Origin: Odontocerum albicorne
Taxonomy: Eukaryota; Arthropoda; Insecta; Trichoptera; Odontoceridae
Reading direction: 5' to 3'
Length of the DNA stretch: 64,000 nucleotides
NCBI GenBank assembly: GCA_949825065.1
Contig: OX463859.1
Location: 7,664,217-7,728,216, forward strand
Position 1 is the first letter of the stretch. Every line of letters begins with the position of its first letter. Made by a program: the position numbers and the translations under genes. Under the pieces are notes generated by a model, which was not told where the DNA came from, ran no database searches, and saw nothing but the letters and a program-made list of their open reading frames with translations. Below, piece by piece: positions 1 to 11,700 of this stretch.

Positions 1-265
1 TTTATTTTCAAATACTGTTCATAATTTGGAGAAAATTTTCTATATGTGAAAATAAAGATAAAATATAAAATCACAATTAAAGGATATAAATAATCAATAA
101 CGTATATATCATCGAGTTTCTAATACAAATTGGTAAAAGTAATGTTTAAAAAAAAAACAACATTTTTTTTAGTCATTATCGTCAAGTGACCAATATGCAT
201 GTCTGGAAAAAAAATTGGAATTGATATTTTAACTGGAAATACTATTTTCACACAGATGCATATAT

Positions 266-832
266 AGGGTCTTTCAAATTGAGCACTTTTTTTAATTCTT
301 GAATAAAATACAGATGGCGTCGCGAACTTGCCTGGGTCTTGTGACACTTGAGGAGTGTAATGTATGGCATTTATAAAAATGGAGTCGTATACAATACAAC
401 GCGTTCAAATTGTTAAATTATTTTATGAAAATGGGCGTTCAGTGAAAAATGTTTTTAGAAAATATTTACAAGTTGCGTAATCGTCCATCTGAAAGCACTA
501 TCAATCGAATTGTTAAAAAATTTCAAGGAACTGGTTCGGTGGAAGATAAAAGAAGAGATAGCCGTAGCGGTCGTTCACAAGATCATATTGATTTGGTTCG
601 TGAAAGTGTTGCTGAAGACCCAGAAATGTCCATTAGTTGACGTTCACAACAAGTGGGACGCAGTGAATCCACAAAATGGCGTATTTTACGAAAAGATTTA
701 GCTCTGAAGGCACATAAGGTTCAAATAACACAGGAACTAAAGCCATTGGATCATGCAAAACGTTGTGTATTTGTAAATTGGGCCAAAGAACAACCAGATG
801 AATTAAGAAAAGCGCTCAATTTGAAAGACTCA
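266..832 (+). mobile_element. Deleted mariner/Tc1-superfamily element, N-terminal half kept
   Basis: The element has terminal inverted repeats: it starts AGGGTCTTTCAAATTGAGC and ends with the near reverse complement GCTCAATTTGAAAGACTC at about 814-831. From the ATG at 379 it encodes a degenerate helix-turn-helix part of a transposase, readable with a frame change near 465 and a stop near 637. Readable pieces include RPSESTINRIVKKFQ, GRSESTKWRILRKDL and LTQELKP-like ITQELKPLDHAKR. The reading ends abruptly at the 3' terminal repeat, so the catalytic DDE domain is deleted. A second derivative of the same family at 21304-21855 keeps the opposite half. It is a dead, non-autonomous copy. The superfamily is clear; the subfamily is not assigned. 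Confidence 0.75.
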
Positions 833-1057
833 ATACTATACAATATAAAATATTGGAAGGAGTTTCAACTTTTAAATTGAAATATCTTAGAAACCGTAAA
901 ATATTAACAGTTACCAATTTGTGCTAGAAACCCGACGATATAGAAAAAGTCCAGGCCAGTTGCGGCTAGTACAAACCTTTGAAATTGGTGGGTCACCACA
1001 AGAAAAGAAAACATATACTCTACTTGTCTACAATTCAGATTTATGCATATATAACAA

Positions 1058-1300
1058 AATGCCGTTTCTTTGTCCGGATAAACAGAGGGCAGAGGTCGCA
1101 CTTCACTATCATAGCACACTTCCTTCACTCATCTACATTCTTAAAACATCTTCGTTTCTCTTAGATTTTACTTTTCCTTCTTTCAAAATTTCATTTACCT
1201 AATCTGGCCATATAATTTTACGACCTACCCTCTTCCACTTCTTGTTTTATCCGGCTTGAATCAACCATTTGTTCGAAATGTCCAAACCACCTCCGAGTGT
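1058..1300 (-). mobile_element. LINE family A 3' fragment (GHVERM type)
   Basis: On the minus strand this reads as the decayed C-terminal tail of a LINE polyprotein (a GRKIIWPD-VNEILKEGK-like stretch). It matches at least ten other copies here, for example 17160-17920, 37740-38230 and 55180-55500. Only the last ~80 codons are present, with stops. Confidence 0.6.
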
Positions 1301-1482
1301 AATACATTACTCCTTAATTCTCATTCATATTTTAAAACATATACAATGTTTTATTTTTAATATTGGTGTCAGAATAAAACATTTTGTATTTCATTGCATA
1401 ACACTCATTAAATACCCTGATGGGTTCCATCTAGCAATATCTGCCAACTAACATTAAAAACCATAATAAACACCTTTTTAAA

Positions 1483-1562
1483 AAATATTAGTACTAACGG
1501 GAATCGAACCTGCAATCCCCGGGTTGGAAGACGCATCTTACCTAACTAGGCCACAGAGATTT
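1483..1562 (-). mobile_element. tRNA-derived SINE head
   Basis: The minus strand carries a tRNA-like promoter: an A-box-like GTGGCCTAGTTAGGTAAG and a B-box GGTTCGATTCCC. The same head starts the longer SINE copies at 17918-18110, 54935-55113 and 60592-60775. Since it is dispersed and lacks a complete cloverleaf, it is a SINE rather than a functional tRNA gene. Confidence 0.6.
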
Positions 1563-1739
1563 AATAAGAAAATCATACAGGTCTTGACAAGAAGACAAAA
1601 TGAGCATATTAATATAATTTTTCTTGTGGGTACCAACAATTTTCAAGAATTAACTTAAAATGATGATGTGCCAATTAGTAGGACATAATGATTTTTTCCC
1701 TAGGCTTTCTAAATCCAGTTTATTATTATTATCATTATA

Positions 1740-2870
1740 GAGAGGCAGCACGAATGCTGTTAATATCCATATCAAATTTATCTACCATATGTTCATGAAA
1801 GAAAAGGAAAAAATCATGAAAAGAACGAGCAAAGGAAACAAATACTACTAAAGTAGTATATTTAGGTTTATGTATGAACTTGTCCATATGACTTTTAAAC
1901 TGGTCTAATGTCGCAGTACTCACTATCCACAACTCGGTGAGCAAAACATTTTTTTCTGATAATTGCGAAATTATGTGTTTTGGAGAGTTTCAAGTGATGT
2001 CCACTCTAATGCGTATTTTAGCTAAAAGAAAATTGTTGGTGGAGTTCCGAGCAATCATAATAACTGCTCAAGATTTCTCTGGATGGCTTCACCACGTAGA
2101 TAACATCTTGATGGGGATGCTTGCAGCATCAAATTTCTTAGTGTCTTTCTTGATAGTAATATCTTCGATAGACAAATAGGTTATACGGTTTTTTCAGTCG
2201 AGAGTTAAAATTTGTACGTCGATATCTTCAAATAAAAACTCTTATTAATTAATTTGTTGAGTCAAGTCTGGATTATTTTTACTCTATTTATTCTGTTTGC
2301 CTGATTCACAAGTTTCTAGACTCCAGTCTGCGTTCCATGCAGCTGCCAGGCTGATATATGATGGTCATATTAGTCTGCTTCTAAAAAGTCTACACTGGCT
2401 TAAGTGTCATGGACGGATTGATTTCAAGCTTTGTTTCTTTGTATTTAAGTCCCTTAATAGGATGTCTTCATTGTACCTTTCCAATCTGTGTCTTAGAGAT
2501 GTTGTTTGAGAGAGATGTAGAACTTTAAGGTCGATTTCTTCTTCATCTAATAAATTAGTTGTTCCAAATCGATCCAAAGATAGAACTTTGCCATTGCTGG
2601 TCCTGTGGCGTGGAATAATCTGCCTCTTAGTATTAGAAATATGGATGACATGTACAGCTTTATGTAGCACTCAAAGACAACCCTTTTTGAGAGGTCTAAT
2701 CAAAATTTATGTTATATGAACATTACACAATATACTACAGCCGAATGTGTTACTATCACATATAGCAAGATCTAAAAAAGTTCCTTTGTGGTTCATCTTC
2801 CCTTTTCTGCAGTTCTTACCAAATATGTTTTTCTGAACATATCATAAACATGCGGGATAGTACCTAATCT
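1740..2870 (+). mobile_element. LINE family C (CR1/Jockey-like) 3' half, copy 1
   Basis: The plus strand encodes the C-terminal part of a reverse-transcriptase polyprotein, cleanest at 2297-2509: a run AARLIYDGHISLLLKSLHWL followed by RIDFKLCFFVFKSLNRM. This is the usual tail downstream of the RT domain in CR1/Jockey-type LINEs. Past a stop near 2509, degenerate coding sequence continues to about 2800. The upstream part (1740-2290) matches 23380-24180 in the second copy. There is no intact RT domain, so it is 5'-truncated and dead. Confidence 0.65.
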
Positions 2871-3020
2871 AATGGTGGTAGTCACTACCTTCCTATTACA
2901 CTACCTTCACACTCAACTCGATAATAGTGAGTTTAACTCCTGAGTTCAGGTGCCCGCCCTCGAGGAGAGTTTGCTCTCTATACGGTGCTATATAAATTGT
3001 CCTTTCATTATTATTATAAC
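2871..3020 (+). mobile_element. SINE-B-like dispersed repeat, copy 1
   Basis: A short repeat with a GAGTTCAGGTGCCCG-type segment, a GAGAGTTTGCTCTC palindrome and a CGGTGCTATATAAATTG end. Related copies at 7310-7440 and 25990-26122 carry a B-box-like GGTTCGAGTCCCGAG or GGTTCGAATCCTGAA, suggesting a tRNA-derived promoter. Confidence 0.45.
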
Positions 3021-4314
3021 ACTCAATCAAGTCTCCATGATTTCTTCTTTTTTGCAGAATAAGCAACATTTGTGATTGTTTCTAAAGTGACCGATGTCGG
3101 TGTCTTCTCACTGGATGGTAACAGAAAGAAGCTCTTTTGCTTGATAGGTGAAGATTTTCAAAATTGTGGTGGGGAAGTCGATTTTCCCTCTAGCAAAGAA
3201 CTCCATCATTACAGATTATTTTTCAATACCATAATTCTTTTTAGCTTCAATCTTGTATCTTTACCATGTTGTAATTTTTGAGACCATGTTGATCAAACCG
3301 CAGATTACATTTTGTGGTTATAATTTGCAAAGGGATCTCCATTCAGCATTATTTTGTTCCATCTTCAGACTTTATCTCTTTAATCCAATATTGTGGTGTG
3401 AAAGGATAATTTTATTACACTCGAGGTTTTCTGTGAAAGTACTGGCAACTGATTAAGCTATTTGAACTTCTTAAGCCGCTTGATTGCAATACTAGTAATG
3501 TTCCTTATCGCGTGATGTCGAAGTCCGTTGGCGAACAGCTATAGCAAAGTTGACAACGAACAAGCCCAACAAAACTAAAAACATCGCGGTAGAACACTCC
3601 GAAAAACGCTTTAGTCCATTGTTGCTACTATTCTTTTCACTCAGGTGTGTCACTGCCAAATAAGACCTTTGAGTACTTCCTTCTTCATCACTACGTGATG
3701 TCATGCTCAAATAAAGAGTACATCATGCTGGATGGGGACTTATTTTGTCACTTACAACAGCGTGGGTGGTGGAAGGAATGAACGTAACTATTACAATTCT
3801 TCAAATTAATAATAAAAAGAGACATCAGCTGCCAATGCCGCTAGTCCAAATAAAACTGAGTTGTATTTTTTTAATATGTAGGTTTCATTATAAATTTTTA
3901 TGACGATTGTACTTATATTTAAGTACAAATGACATATTTTTATTTATTTTATCTTTATTTTTAATACAAAATCCATTCATGCTTCAATAAAAAACAACAT
4001 TTTTTATTGAATTCAGCAACCACAACAAAATATTCAAAGGATTCACACCAGTCCTTAGATCAAAACAACCGTGAATTGATCATTTTATATTTAAAACTTG
4101 GCTATTATTTTCAACAATTTCACATTCATAAAAATAAACATATTCTAATATCAACTTTTGTGACACTTTCTAATATGGCAATATACAAATTGGTTCGAGT
4201 ATTTACGAAGTTTGTAACTTGTTAAATTCACAGAAGCTCTTTTTATGTTCAATTTAAATAGGAATTATGTTTATGAACACATATATCTTTTTTTAAATAA
4301 TTAGATATGATCAC
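3021..4314. other. Unassigned AT-rich stretch
   Basis: Apart from the small minus-strand ORF at 3492-3710 I recognise no gene or named repeat here. Open frames at 3072-3281, 3253-3456 and 4007-4225 have low complexity and no family motifs. Confidence 0.4.
3492..3710 (-). CDS. Possible small single-pass membrane protein or exon
   Basis: This open frame of 72 codons, about 2 kb downstream of the transporter gene and on the same strand, has a composition unlike the AT-driven frames around it. It has a polar, serine-rich N-terminal half, then one strongly hydrophobic segment (AMFLVLLGLFVVNFAIAV, residues ~42-59), then a basic tail (RQRTSTSRDKEHY). That arrangement suits a single-pass membrane protein. 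I do not recognise the family. No splice sites, polyadenylation signal or homologous copy in the window support it, so it may be chance or an old repeat fragment. Confidence 0.25.
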   Translation of the reverse strand: MSMTSRSDEEGSTQRSYLAVTHLSEKNSSNNGLKRFSECSTAMFLVLLGLFVVNFAIAVRQRTSTSRDKEHY

Positions 4315-4322
4315 AATTTTAA

Positions 4323-4640
4323 CACGTTGATCGCCGTGTCAGCCACCGGTGGCCGACACCGATGTATTCCAATTGGGCCGTGTCGGCCACCGGTGGCTGA
4401 CACGGCATACCTAACTTCAGAGTGTCATTCTGTCCGTCGGCTACGCGCTCTGTATTAAACTACTATTAAACTTGGCCGACATGGCCCTTCTCTATCTTAC
4501 TACGATATGGCCTTAGGATACCTTCATGGTTCTAAAAGATATACTCATGAATGTGATAGGTAGGTTATATTAAATTAAAAACCTAAAAAGTAATAACATT
4601 TTTTGGACATTTTACGAAAATCCTATTGGCGATCAATGTG
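4323..4640. mobile_element. piggyBac-type MITE flanked by TTAA
   Basis: The element is bounded on both sides by TTAA (4319-4322 and 4641-4644), the piggyBac target site. Its ends are inverted repeats: CACGTTGATCGCC at the left, GGCGATCAATGTG at the right (12 of 13 match). Inside the left end are two 27-bp arms (4333-4359 and 4380-4406) that are perfect reverse complements with a 20-nt loop, and each arm is itself centred on CCACCGGTGG. There is no coding capacity, so it is a non-autonomous element of ~318 bp. Confidence 0.75.
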
Positions 4641-4683
4641 TTAAAAGTATCTTGATAGAAAAAGTGTCTGTGTTATTCGAGAC

Positions 4684-4752
4684 AACACAGCGCGGAGTTT
4701 GAACCAGTGACTTTCGGGACAGATATCCAGTGTGTTACCATGCGGCTATGGA
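4684..4752 (-). mobile_element. tRNA-like sequence, probably a SINE head
   Basis: The minus strand reads GCCGCATGGTAACACAC (A-box-like) and, about 30 nt further, GGTTCAAACTCC (B-box-like). I could not fold a convincing cloverleaf with matching acceptor arms, so a decayed tRNA-derived repeat is more likely than a tRNA gene. Confidence 0.35.
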
Positions 4753-5010
4753 ATAAATGGCACCATCATTAAAAATGGACACGACAAATACTGCCTTTTC
4801 AAAATGAACAGACCTAAAGACACGTAAAAATTTATCAGAAATTGCAGTTATACGAAATCAGTTTTTTTTGCCAATCAGTGTTTGAATATGATACAGGGGG
4901 TTAAGGTAATGCAAAAAAAAACAGCAAAAGAATGCATAATTATACAAGACAATGAAGAAAGTCATTGTGTGTGTGCCTTTAAAAGGCATGATAAAAAAAC
5001 AATAAAGAAC

Positions 5011-5172
5011 TTTATTAATCCCATAATCATATGAATTCTCGCTACATGTGTTCCTACCTCCTATCCCGAGGCTCTCTTCTGGCAAAAGGATTATCCCGTC
5101 TGAAGAGAGCCTCAAGACAGGAGGTAGAAACATGTGTAGCGGGGATTCATATAACCAGTGGAATAACAAAAT
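5011..5172. repeat. Long imperfect inverted repeat (hairpin)
   Basis: The arms run inward from about 5011 and 5172 and meet near 5086. Shared inner blocks include CTACCTCCT (left) against AGGAGGTAG (right) and GAGGCTCTCTT against AAGAGAGCCTC. The outer ~30 bp pair less well. Inner arms of ~50 bp have about nine mismatches. It lies about 400 bp past the stop codon of the transporter, and could be a MITE remnant or a precursor of hairpin RNA. Confidence 0.6.
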
Positions 5173-5495
5173 AATTTTCTAATACGGAGTTCCAAAAAGC
5201 CGAAACCTTATACAAAAAATAATGTGTTCATAAATAAATTTTGATAGAAAATTCACTCTTGTAAAGTTAACAAGTACTCACATTTCTTACAATTTGTAAT
5301 TTCAAATGATATATAATTTCATTGGTTTATTGCACTACTACAATACTAAAAATTTAATACATCTAATTACTTAAGAATAATAAAAAAAATATTAACATGG
5401 ATACAAAAAAATTTGTATGACTAAGATTTGCTTATAAACAGTTCAAAACTGTAAATATGTTTTGTTTTTTTTTTTTTGTAAATATTCATTGTAAA

Positions 5496-5501
5496 TTTAT
5501 T
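5496..5501 (-). terminator. Candidate polyadenylation signal of the ZIP gene
   Basis: AATAAA on the minus strand, 54 nt after the stop codon at 5555-5557. It is followed by an A-rich tract (T-rich on plus, 5461-5477). In such AT-rich DNA a chance match is possible. Confidence 0.4.
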
Positions 5502-5554
5502 CGTTAACACTGACGAATTTGAATGAAAAAAAAAAATGACAAGGTATGTACAAT

Positions 5555-5730
5555 TTAGTCGACTAAAACGGTCATCGTGCCCATTATCACAATACCGAGG
5601 ATTAATGCTGCGAGTTGCTTCAATGATTCCTTGAGATCCTGCTCTTTCAGAAGGTCCGGTAACACAGTTATGAGGGCAATGTGCAAAAATCCACCTGCTG
5701 TAAATGGCAATATCCAAGATGTTTTAGCCT
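5555..5730 (-). CDS. Zip99C: ZIP13-like gene, last coding exon
   Basis: The acceptor is TTTTTTCAG just before 5730. The exon completes a codon begun by G in the preceding exon (G+AG = Glu). It encodes helices 7 and 8, with WILPFTAGGFLHIALITVLP and a C-terminal VLVD before TAA at 5557-5555. FTAGGFLHIAL and VLPDLL are hallmarks of ZIP C-termini. Confidence 0.9.
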
Positions 5731-8700
5731 CTGAAAAAAGCCAGAAAATATTAATACTTGATAATAATAACACATTAATATGTATAGATCAGTGTCTGTC
5801 AAACTTTTTTACTTCACAGCACACTGGTGAATGGGATTCGTTCCGCGGAACACCAAATAAAAATGCCTTAAAAAAGGAAATGTACCTATTAATATGAATA
5901 AAGGAAATCATAGTGTATGTTAGGTAACAAATTTTTTAAATATTTTATCAACATATATGTACATAGGTGGTAATAAGTATATTAGTGAAAAGGATGCAAT
6001 TGATTTTTAGAAAGAATTCTGTCAAAACACGACTCTAAATTAGATAAACAAACACTTAACAGCTCATCTACCATCTGTAACCGCTCTCGTTTTTTTTAAT
6101 TTCATTTCCACGAGCGCTGAAAAACCAAATTCGCAAAAATACGACGATCCAAACGGCAACAGAGATTTAATTGCTGTTGTATGTTAGCCAATCGAGGATA
6201 TTGACTCCAAAGTGATATTCTAAATGCTGACAACTCTATCTCAGAAAATGAGGCTTTGTACACAGGGTCGTTTTTTAGATCTATTAAAATTTCCTCCTCT
6301 GTTAGTGTCAGGTGTGTACCGTCGAATCTTGCGAATGGATTGATATCGCGTCGACTACTATGTAACATACGAACGTGACAAATATTTATTTGAATATGTA
6401 GATGTTGAATTTATTTAAAATTGAAGAATATTTAAATGAATAGGCATTATTTAAAATGAACAGTTTTGAGGCTTCTTCCTTCGCGGCACACAGTTTGGCA
6501 GACACTGGTATATAATATTAACACAAAATAAACAAGAGTAGTAAAAAATACAAGCCGGCACAATAAGAAGAAGCAAATAAGTATGTACAATAAAAGAATT
6601 ATCATGAAGATATTGCAGTGCTTCAGAGATGTTCGCTCGGGGCCGTCTGCCAGGTTTTAATGCACTTCTAAGGCTTCATGAAGGAGAATAGATGAGCATC
6701 TAATGCGAACTGACAGCTCATTAATTAAAGTTATTGTAAGTCAACAATGTATCCTATGCCACTGGAGAATATGGTTAGCAACTAAATAAATTATTATTGT
6801 GACAAGAAGTGATAAGTCTAACTAGAATTTTTATTTTTGACATACCGTATTTTTCGAACCAAATTTATGCGACAATTTTTAGAAAATATGTTTTATAATA
6901 CAAAAATACATTTTATTTTTAATTATTCTTGCCATCACTTGTACTGGCAACATTCATTCATCTCGGCACTGTCACTTTTCATATATATTGTCTGAATTAT
7001 TGTTGTCACTTTTTTAAAAGACTAAGTCATCTTCGATACTATTCAATGTGATTCGTATACGTATTAAAATTAAATATAAGTATAGGTATAAAAATAAATA
7101 TTTATTTTATTTTGATAGTTTAAATTATTTTCTGCAGGGACCAATCACGTTTCACCTACCTTCGGACAATAAAACACACCCCAATTTTAAATTAATTTTT
7201 TCAAGTAAAAAGGTACGGTCCAAAAAATACAGTAGTCGGTTATAGCTTAAATTAATTTATATTTATTTCGTTTTATTTAATTTATTGCTACAAGAGAAAC
7301 ATCAAATATAATGACCGCAGTCACCACTTTCCTTTATCTTTTGTAATATTTTTTGTCAATAATAGTAGGTTCGAATCCTGAATTAAAACACACAGGAGTC
7401 TTCTCTCTAAACAGCGCTGTACAAATTGTTTGTTATTAAAATATTCATAAAAAACTAAAGCTAAAAATTAGAAACATGAGTATTTTTTTACTACTTAGAA
7501 ATAAATTTGGCAAATCAAAATAAAAAAATCAAATTTTAAATACCCATTAAAACACTCATATGTGAACGTTATAGCTCATGACCACTCCTAATGAAATTCA
7601 ACAGTATTATTTGTTAATACCCATGATTACCCACTTAACTGCAGTTGTATCGCAAGCTGATCGAAATCTACCCTCGTGCAACCAATATAGCCATAACATT
7701 CTCCAAGAAAAAAAAGTGGAATTGGAAAGTAATGAACAACTTACCTAATGTGTTGCTAGCACCACTAAACGCCACAGCAGTCATGGCACCAATCAAACCA
7801 CCTGTTGCTGTGGCCTGAAATCAATTGGGTAATGAGTATGCTGCAGTATCGGACATATTTGGAGACAGTTTTAATATAATAATATTAATAATCCGAGAGT
7901 GTTTTTGTTTATTTAAACCATATATCTCATTGATTTTTCTCTCTCTCAAACTTTCCGAGATCTCTGAAAATATTTTGATGTTTCGAAATGCAATTTTTTT
8001 ATGTACGAGGCATATCCAGAAAGTAAGTGTACTGAATTTTTGTAGGTTACAATTTTTTTTATTTAAACAAAAAAATTACATGGTTACGTAGTACATATGT
8101 AAGCTATTTTTCGACATAGTCGCCATTCCTCTCAATGCAGGTGGTGAAGCGGGGTATCAACTTTTTGATGCCTTCCTCGAAGTAGTTTCCCGCCAACCCC
8201 TCCGTCCACTTCTCCACCTCCTCCTTTACCTCCTCGTCGGTTGAAAACCTTTTTCCACCCATGTGCAGCTTCAGGGAGGTAAAGAGATAGTAATCTGAAG
8301 GTGCTAGGTCAGGGGAATGCGCGGGATGGTTCAGGACATCCCATTTAAACGAGGCGAGCAGTTCCTTCGTGGCGTTGGCCGTGTGTGGTCTGGCATTGTC
8401 GTGCAGTAGGCAGACTCCCTTTGTCAGCATGCCTCTCCTCTTGTTCTGAATCGCCCTCCGCAATTTTTTTAGGGTCTCACAGTATCTTGCAGAGTTGATG
8501 GTCTCCCCTTGAGGCATATATTCAATTAAAATTATGCCTTGACAGTCCCAAAACACGGCTGCCATGATTTTTTTGGCTGAAATTGTGGTTTTGAACTTTT
8601 TGGCGGAGGGTGAAGAGGTGTGATGCCACTGTTGAGACTGTCTTTTGGTTTCAGGCGTGTAGTGTGCAACCCAAGTTTCATCTCCAGTAACGATGGAGCG

Positions 8701-11700
8701 GAGAAATTCATCTCCATGGAGTTTGCAGCACCTCAAAAACTCTTGCCCGGCCTCCACTCGATTCAACTTATGTTGGTCTGTCAGCTGTTTTGTGACCCAC
8801 CTCGCGGACAGTTTCCGATATCCGAGGGTTTCTGTGATGGTTTCGTGTAGTAGAGATCTGAAGATTTGCGGAAACATCGCAGAAAATTCATCCACAGTCA
8901 ATCTGCGATCGTCACGGAGCGCATTTTCGATTTTTTCCACAATTTGGTCAGTCACAATTGAAGGTCTTCCGCTCCTCGGATCATCATGCACAGACGTACG
9001 ACCGTTTTTAAACTCGCGACACCACTTGTACACACTCGTACGATTCATAGTTTTATCACCATATCAGTTTTCACCTCATTATAAACCTCAACTGGAGGTT
9101 TTCCCTTCCAAACGAGATAACGGATGACGCCGCGTATTTCACACTTGGAGGGAGATTGGATTGACATTTTCACGAAACGTGTTGTCGCGTCGACACTTCT
9201 CAACGTACTGACCTCGAACCGGTCTCGTTGCGGAGGGGAAGGGTCAGGCTACACGGAAGTGTAGCCAACATGTCGTAAATAAAATCCATCCGGTCGTGAG
9301 AGCCTCAGTACACTTACTTTCTGGATACGCCTCGTATATTGGAGTGGATGAATTATATAAACATATGTATTTATTTTTTTCAATTGGATTTTTTTTTTGT
9401 ATATTTTTTGTATGTCTTAAATCTTCTGAACCTTGGCCTGTCTCATGTTTTTTATTTTATGTATGCACTTATGTACCGCTTTTTTATATTTTTTGTGAAT
9501 CATTCATATCAATGTTTATACTTTTTGCAACAAATTGATTTTATATTAATGCACAAACAAAATTCCAGTTTCAGTATTACTATTTTTAATGTGCATATAT
9601 ACATACTATACTACTTTTAGAGACCAAAGTTCATAAAATTTGTGATGTATGTAAATAAATATGTTGACAACGGAGACGATAGTGCTGTAGACACATGGAA
9701 TGCATAGATGGCTCCAGAATATCGCACATTGCTATGCATGCCAACCGTATGGACAAACTAACTGTAGGAAATCACCCAGGAGAGGCCCACTCGATAGCAA
9801 ACATACCAAAGGTGCGGCAACAAAGAAAAAGAAAAGAATACTCTTACCAGTTGAGCCTTTGCAGCTTCCCAACGAGAGAATCCACTCTTCAGGAGAATAG
9901 CAAAATCTCCTACCTCGTGAGGGATTTCATGAACTGTAAAGAAGTAAATCAAATTAATGCAAATAAACAGATAAAAGAAAAGTACTTTGCTTTTTGGTGT
10001 TTTATTTATATGTCGCTTTTTAGTATAACAGTGGCTTGCGTCCAGCACTTGGAAAATAAAAAAATATGCAATTTTGAAGATTCCATTCGACAATTGCCAT
10101 AAGCAATGGAGAGGAAAATTTAAAGGTAAACAATGTTTGCAGAGTAGAAAGTGCCATACCCAAATAAATGGTTATCCGTGAGTCTCAGCTTCGATTTCCG
10201 GTATATCTTAGTCTGATTTTACTTGAAGGCTTTTTTTCATCTGAATTTATTATTGTTGTAGCATATAGTAGAAGTTTAAAATAAATTCTTGGAATGATCT
10301 TGGGGTAGCTTATTTACTTAATTACGTAGGCAATCCCTCCCATATAAGTATGATTGTAACTCCCTTTTTGTATACTCTGAGGTGGTACGAAAGATGTAAG
10401 ATGTCTGTCCGTGTATTGATTTAATGCTGCAGTTTCGCAAACACACAATCTTGACAGATCAAACCTAGAGTTCTGATGGCAAGAAATTTCAAGATGATCA
10501 CAGGTAAATCTGCTGAAGCTTACGTCCGCTTTTCCAGTTGTACTTAATGGTGTATTAACACGTTTCGTGATGAGAATATGTCTCGTGTATCCCTACAAAG
10601 ATAGGCCCAGTGCGCACGACACGCCAAGCGTATTCTTTTGATTATATTTTTGCCTTTGCGAAATTAAGCAATGAAGTTTTCAACAAGAAATTATCATAAT
10701 AGGTGTATAATGAATCTTAATACATATTACGCTGTGTCCATAGCGGGGTAGACAGACAAAACAGATTTCTAATTTTTCGTATTAAAGCGAACAATTTTCA
10801 CCTTCTCCACATTAAAAAATTTTCTATTATTTATACTTCTCACTTTAAATTCTTTCATAACCTGGTCCATTTGTCACAGCAACGTTTTCCTCAGTTTACC
10901 TCTTCCATGCACACCTTACAGTTCTGACTTGTACTACTCGCTTAGTCATTCTTTCTCTACATATGTCCAAACCATCTTAAAGGTCCTGTTTTCGTTTTAC
11001 TGAAAACATCCATTTTATCCATGCATTCATTTCTGATGTCTTCCACCGTCTTTCGTACATTAAAACTCTACATTTTTTTCTTGGTGCACACAGCATTAAT
11101 CTTACTTTTATACTTCTTATACCAAGTGCAAGTTTCACTTCCATACGTCAAGGTGGACAGCAGACCGAGCAGAATTAGTCTTTACCTAATATAGCGAAGG
11201 TGGATAGCATTCCCACCCTGAAGGAGACTAAGAAAGATCCGCCAACAGCTAATCCATGGGTGAAGTTATCAATTGAGTTGGCCATCAGATTCAAGTAGCC
11301 AGCAACCTGGAAAAGACAATTTCAATGAATTGATAGAATGAATACCCATTACCTGTGACGAGTATAATAGAAAGCACAATACAAAGTCGGCGATCAGTGT
11401 ACCTGGTATGAAATGACTACGCAAGCCAATTTGTGATAGGCATATCCTGTTGCATACAAGTCAAGGAGCTTCAGTACTTGCAGTTATCTGCGTTTTATTT
11501 CTCTCTTGGATCCCTGATAACTAGCAAAAGTTCCATGCCTTTTGGCTGTATCCGCTGCTGTTTGCTCCCAGTTGTGAGGAGCAATAATGTTTTTAAGCAT
11601 CTCGTGCAGTGAGCTGACCACATTGCTTCCTTCTGTCCTCCATCAGCTCGTCAAATAAGACATTTCTTGGAAGTTTAATGATTTATTTTGAAATTGAATA

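Noticed and set aside
1495..1560. Functional tRNA gene
   Set aside because: It has A/B-box-like sequence but no full cloverleaf, and the same head occurs in dispersed SINE copies.
4684..4752. Functional tRNA gene
   Set aside because: No matching acceptor stem could be paired; likely a SINE remnant.
4858..5169. 103-codon minus-strand ORF
   Set aside because: It covers a hairpin and AT-rich runs, with no family motif; probably chance.
8620..9127. Plus-strand ORFs of 76 and 144 codons
   Set aside because: Antisense shadows of the mariner transposase on minus.
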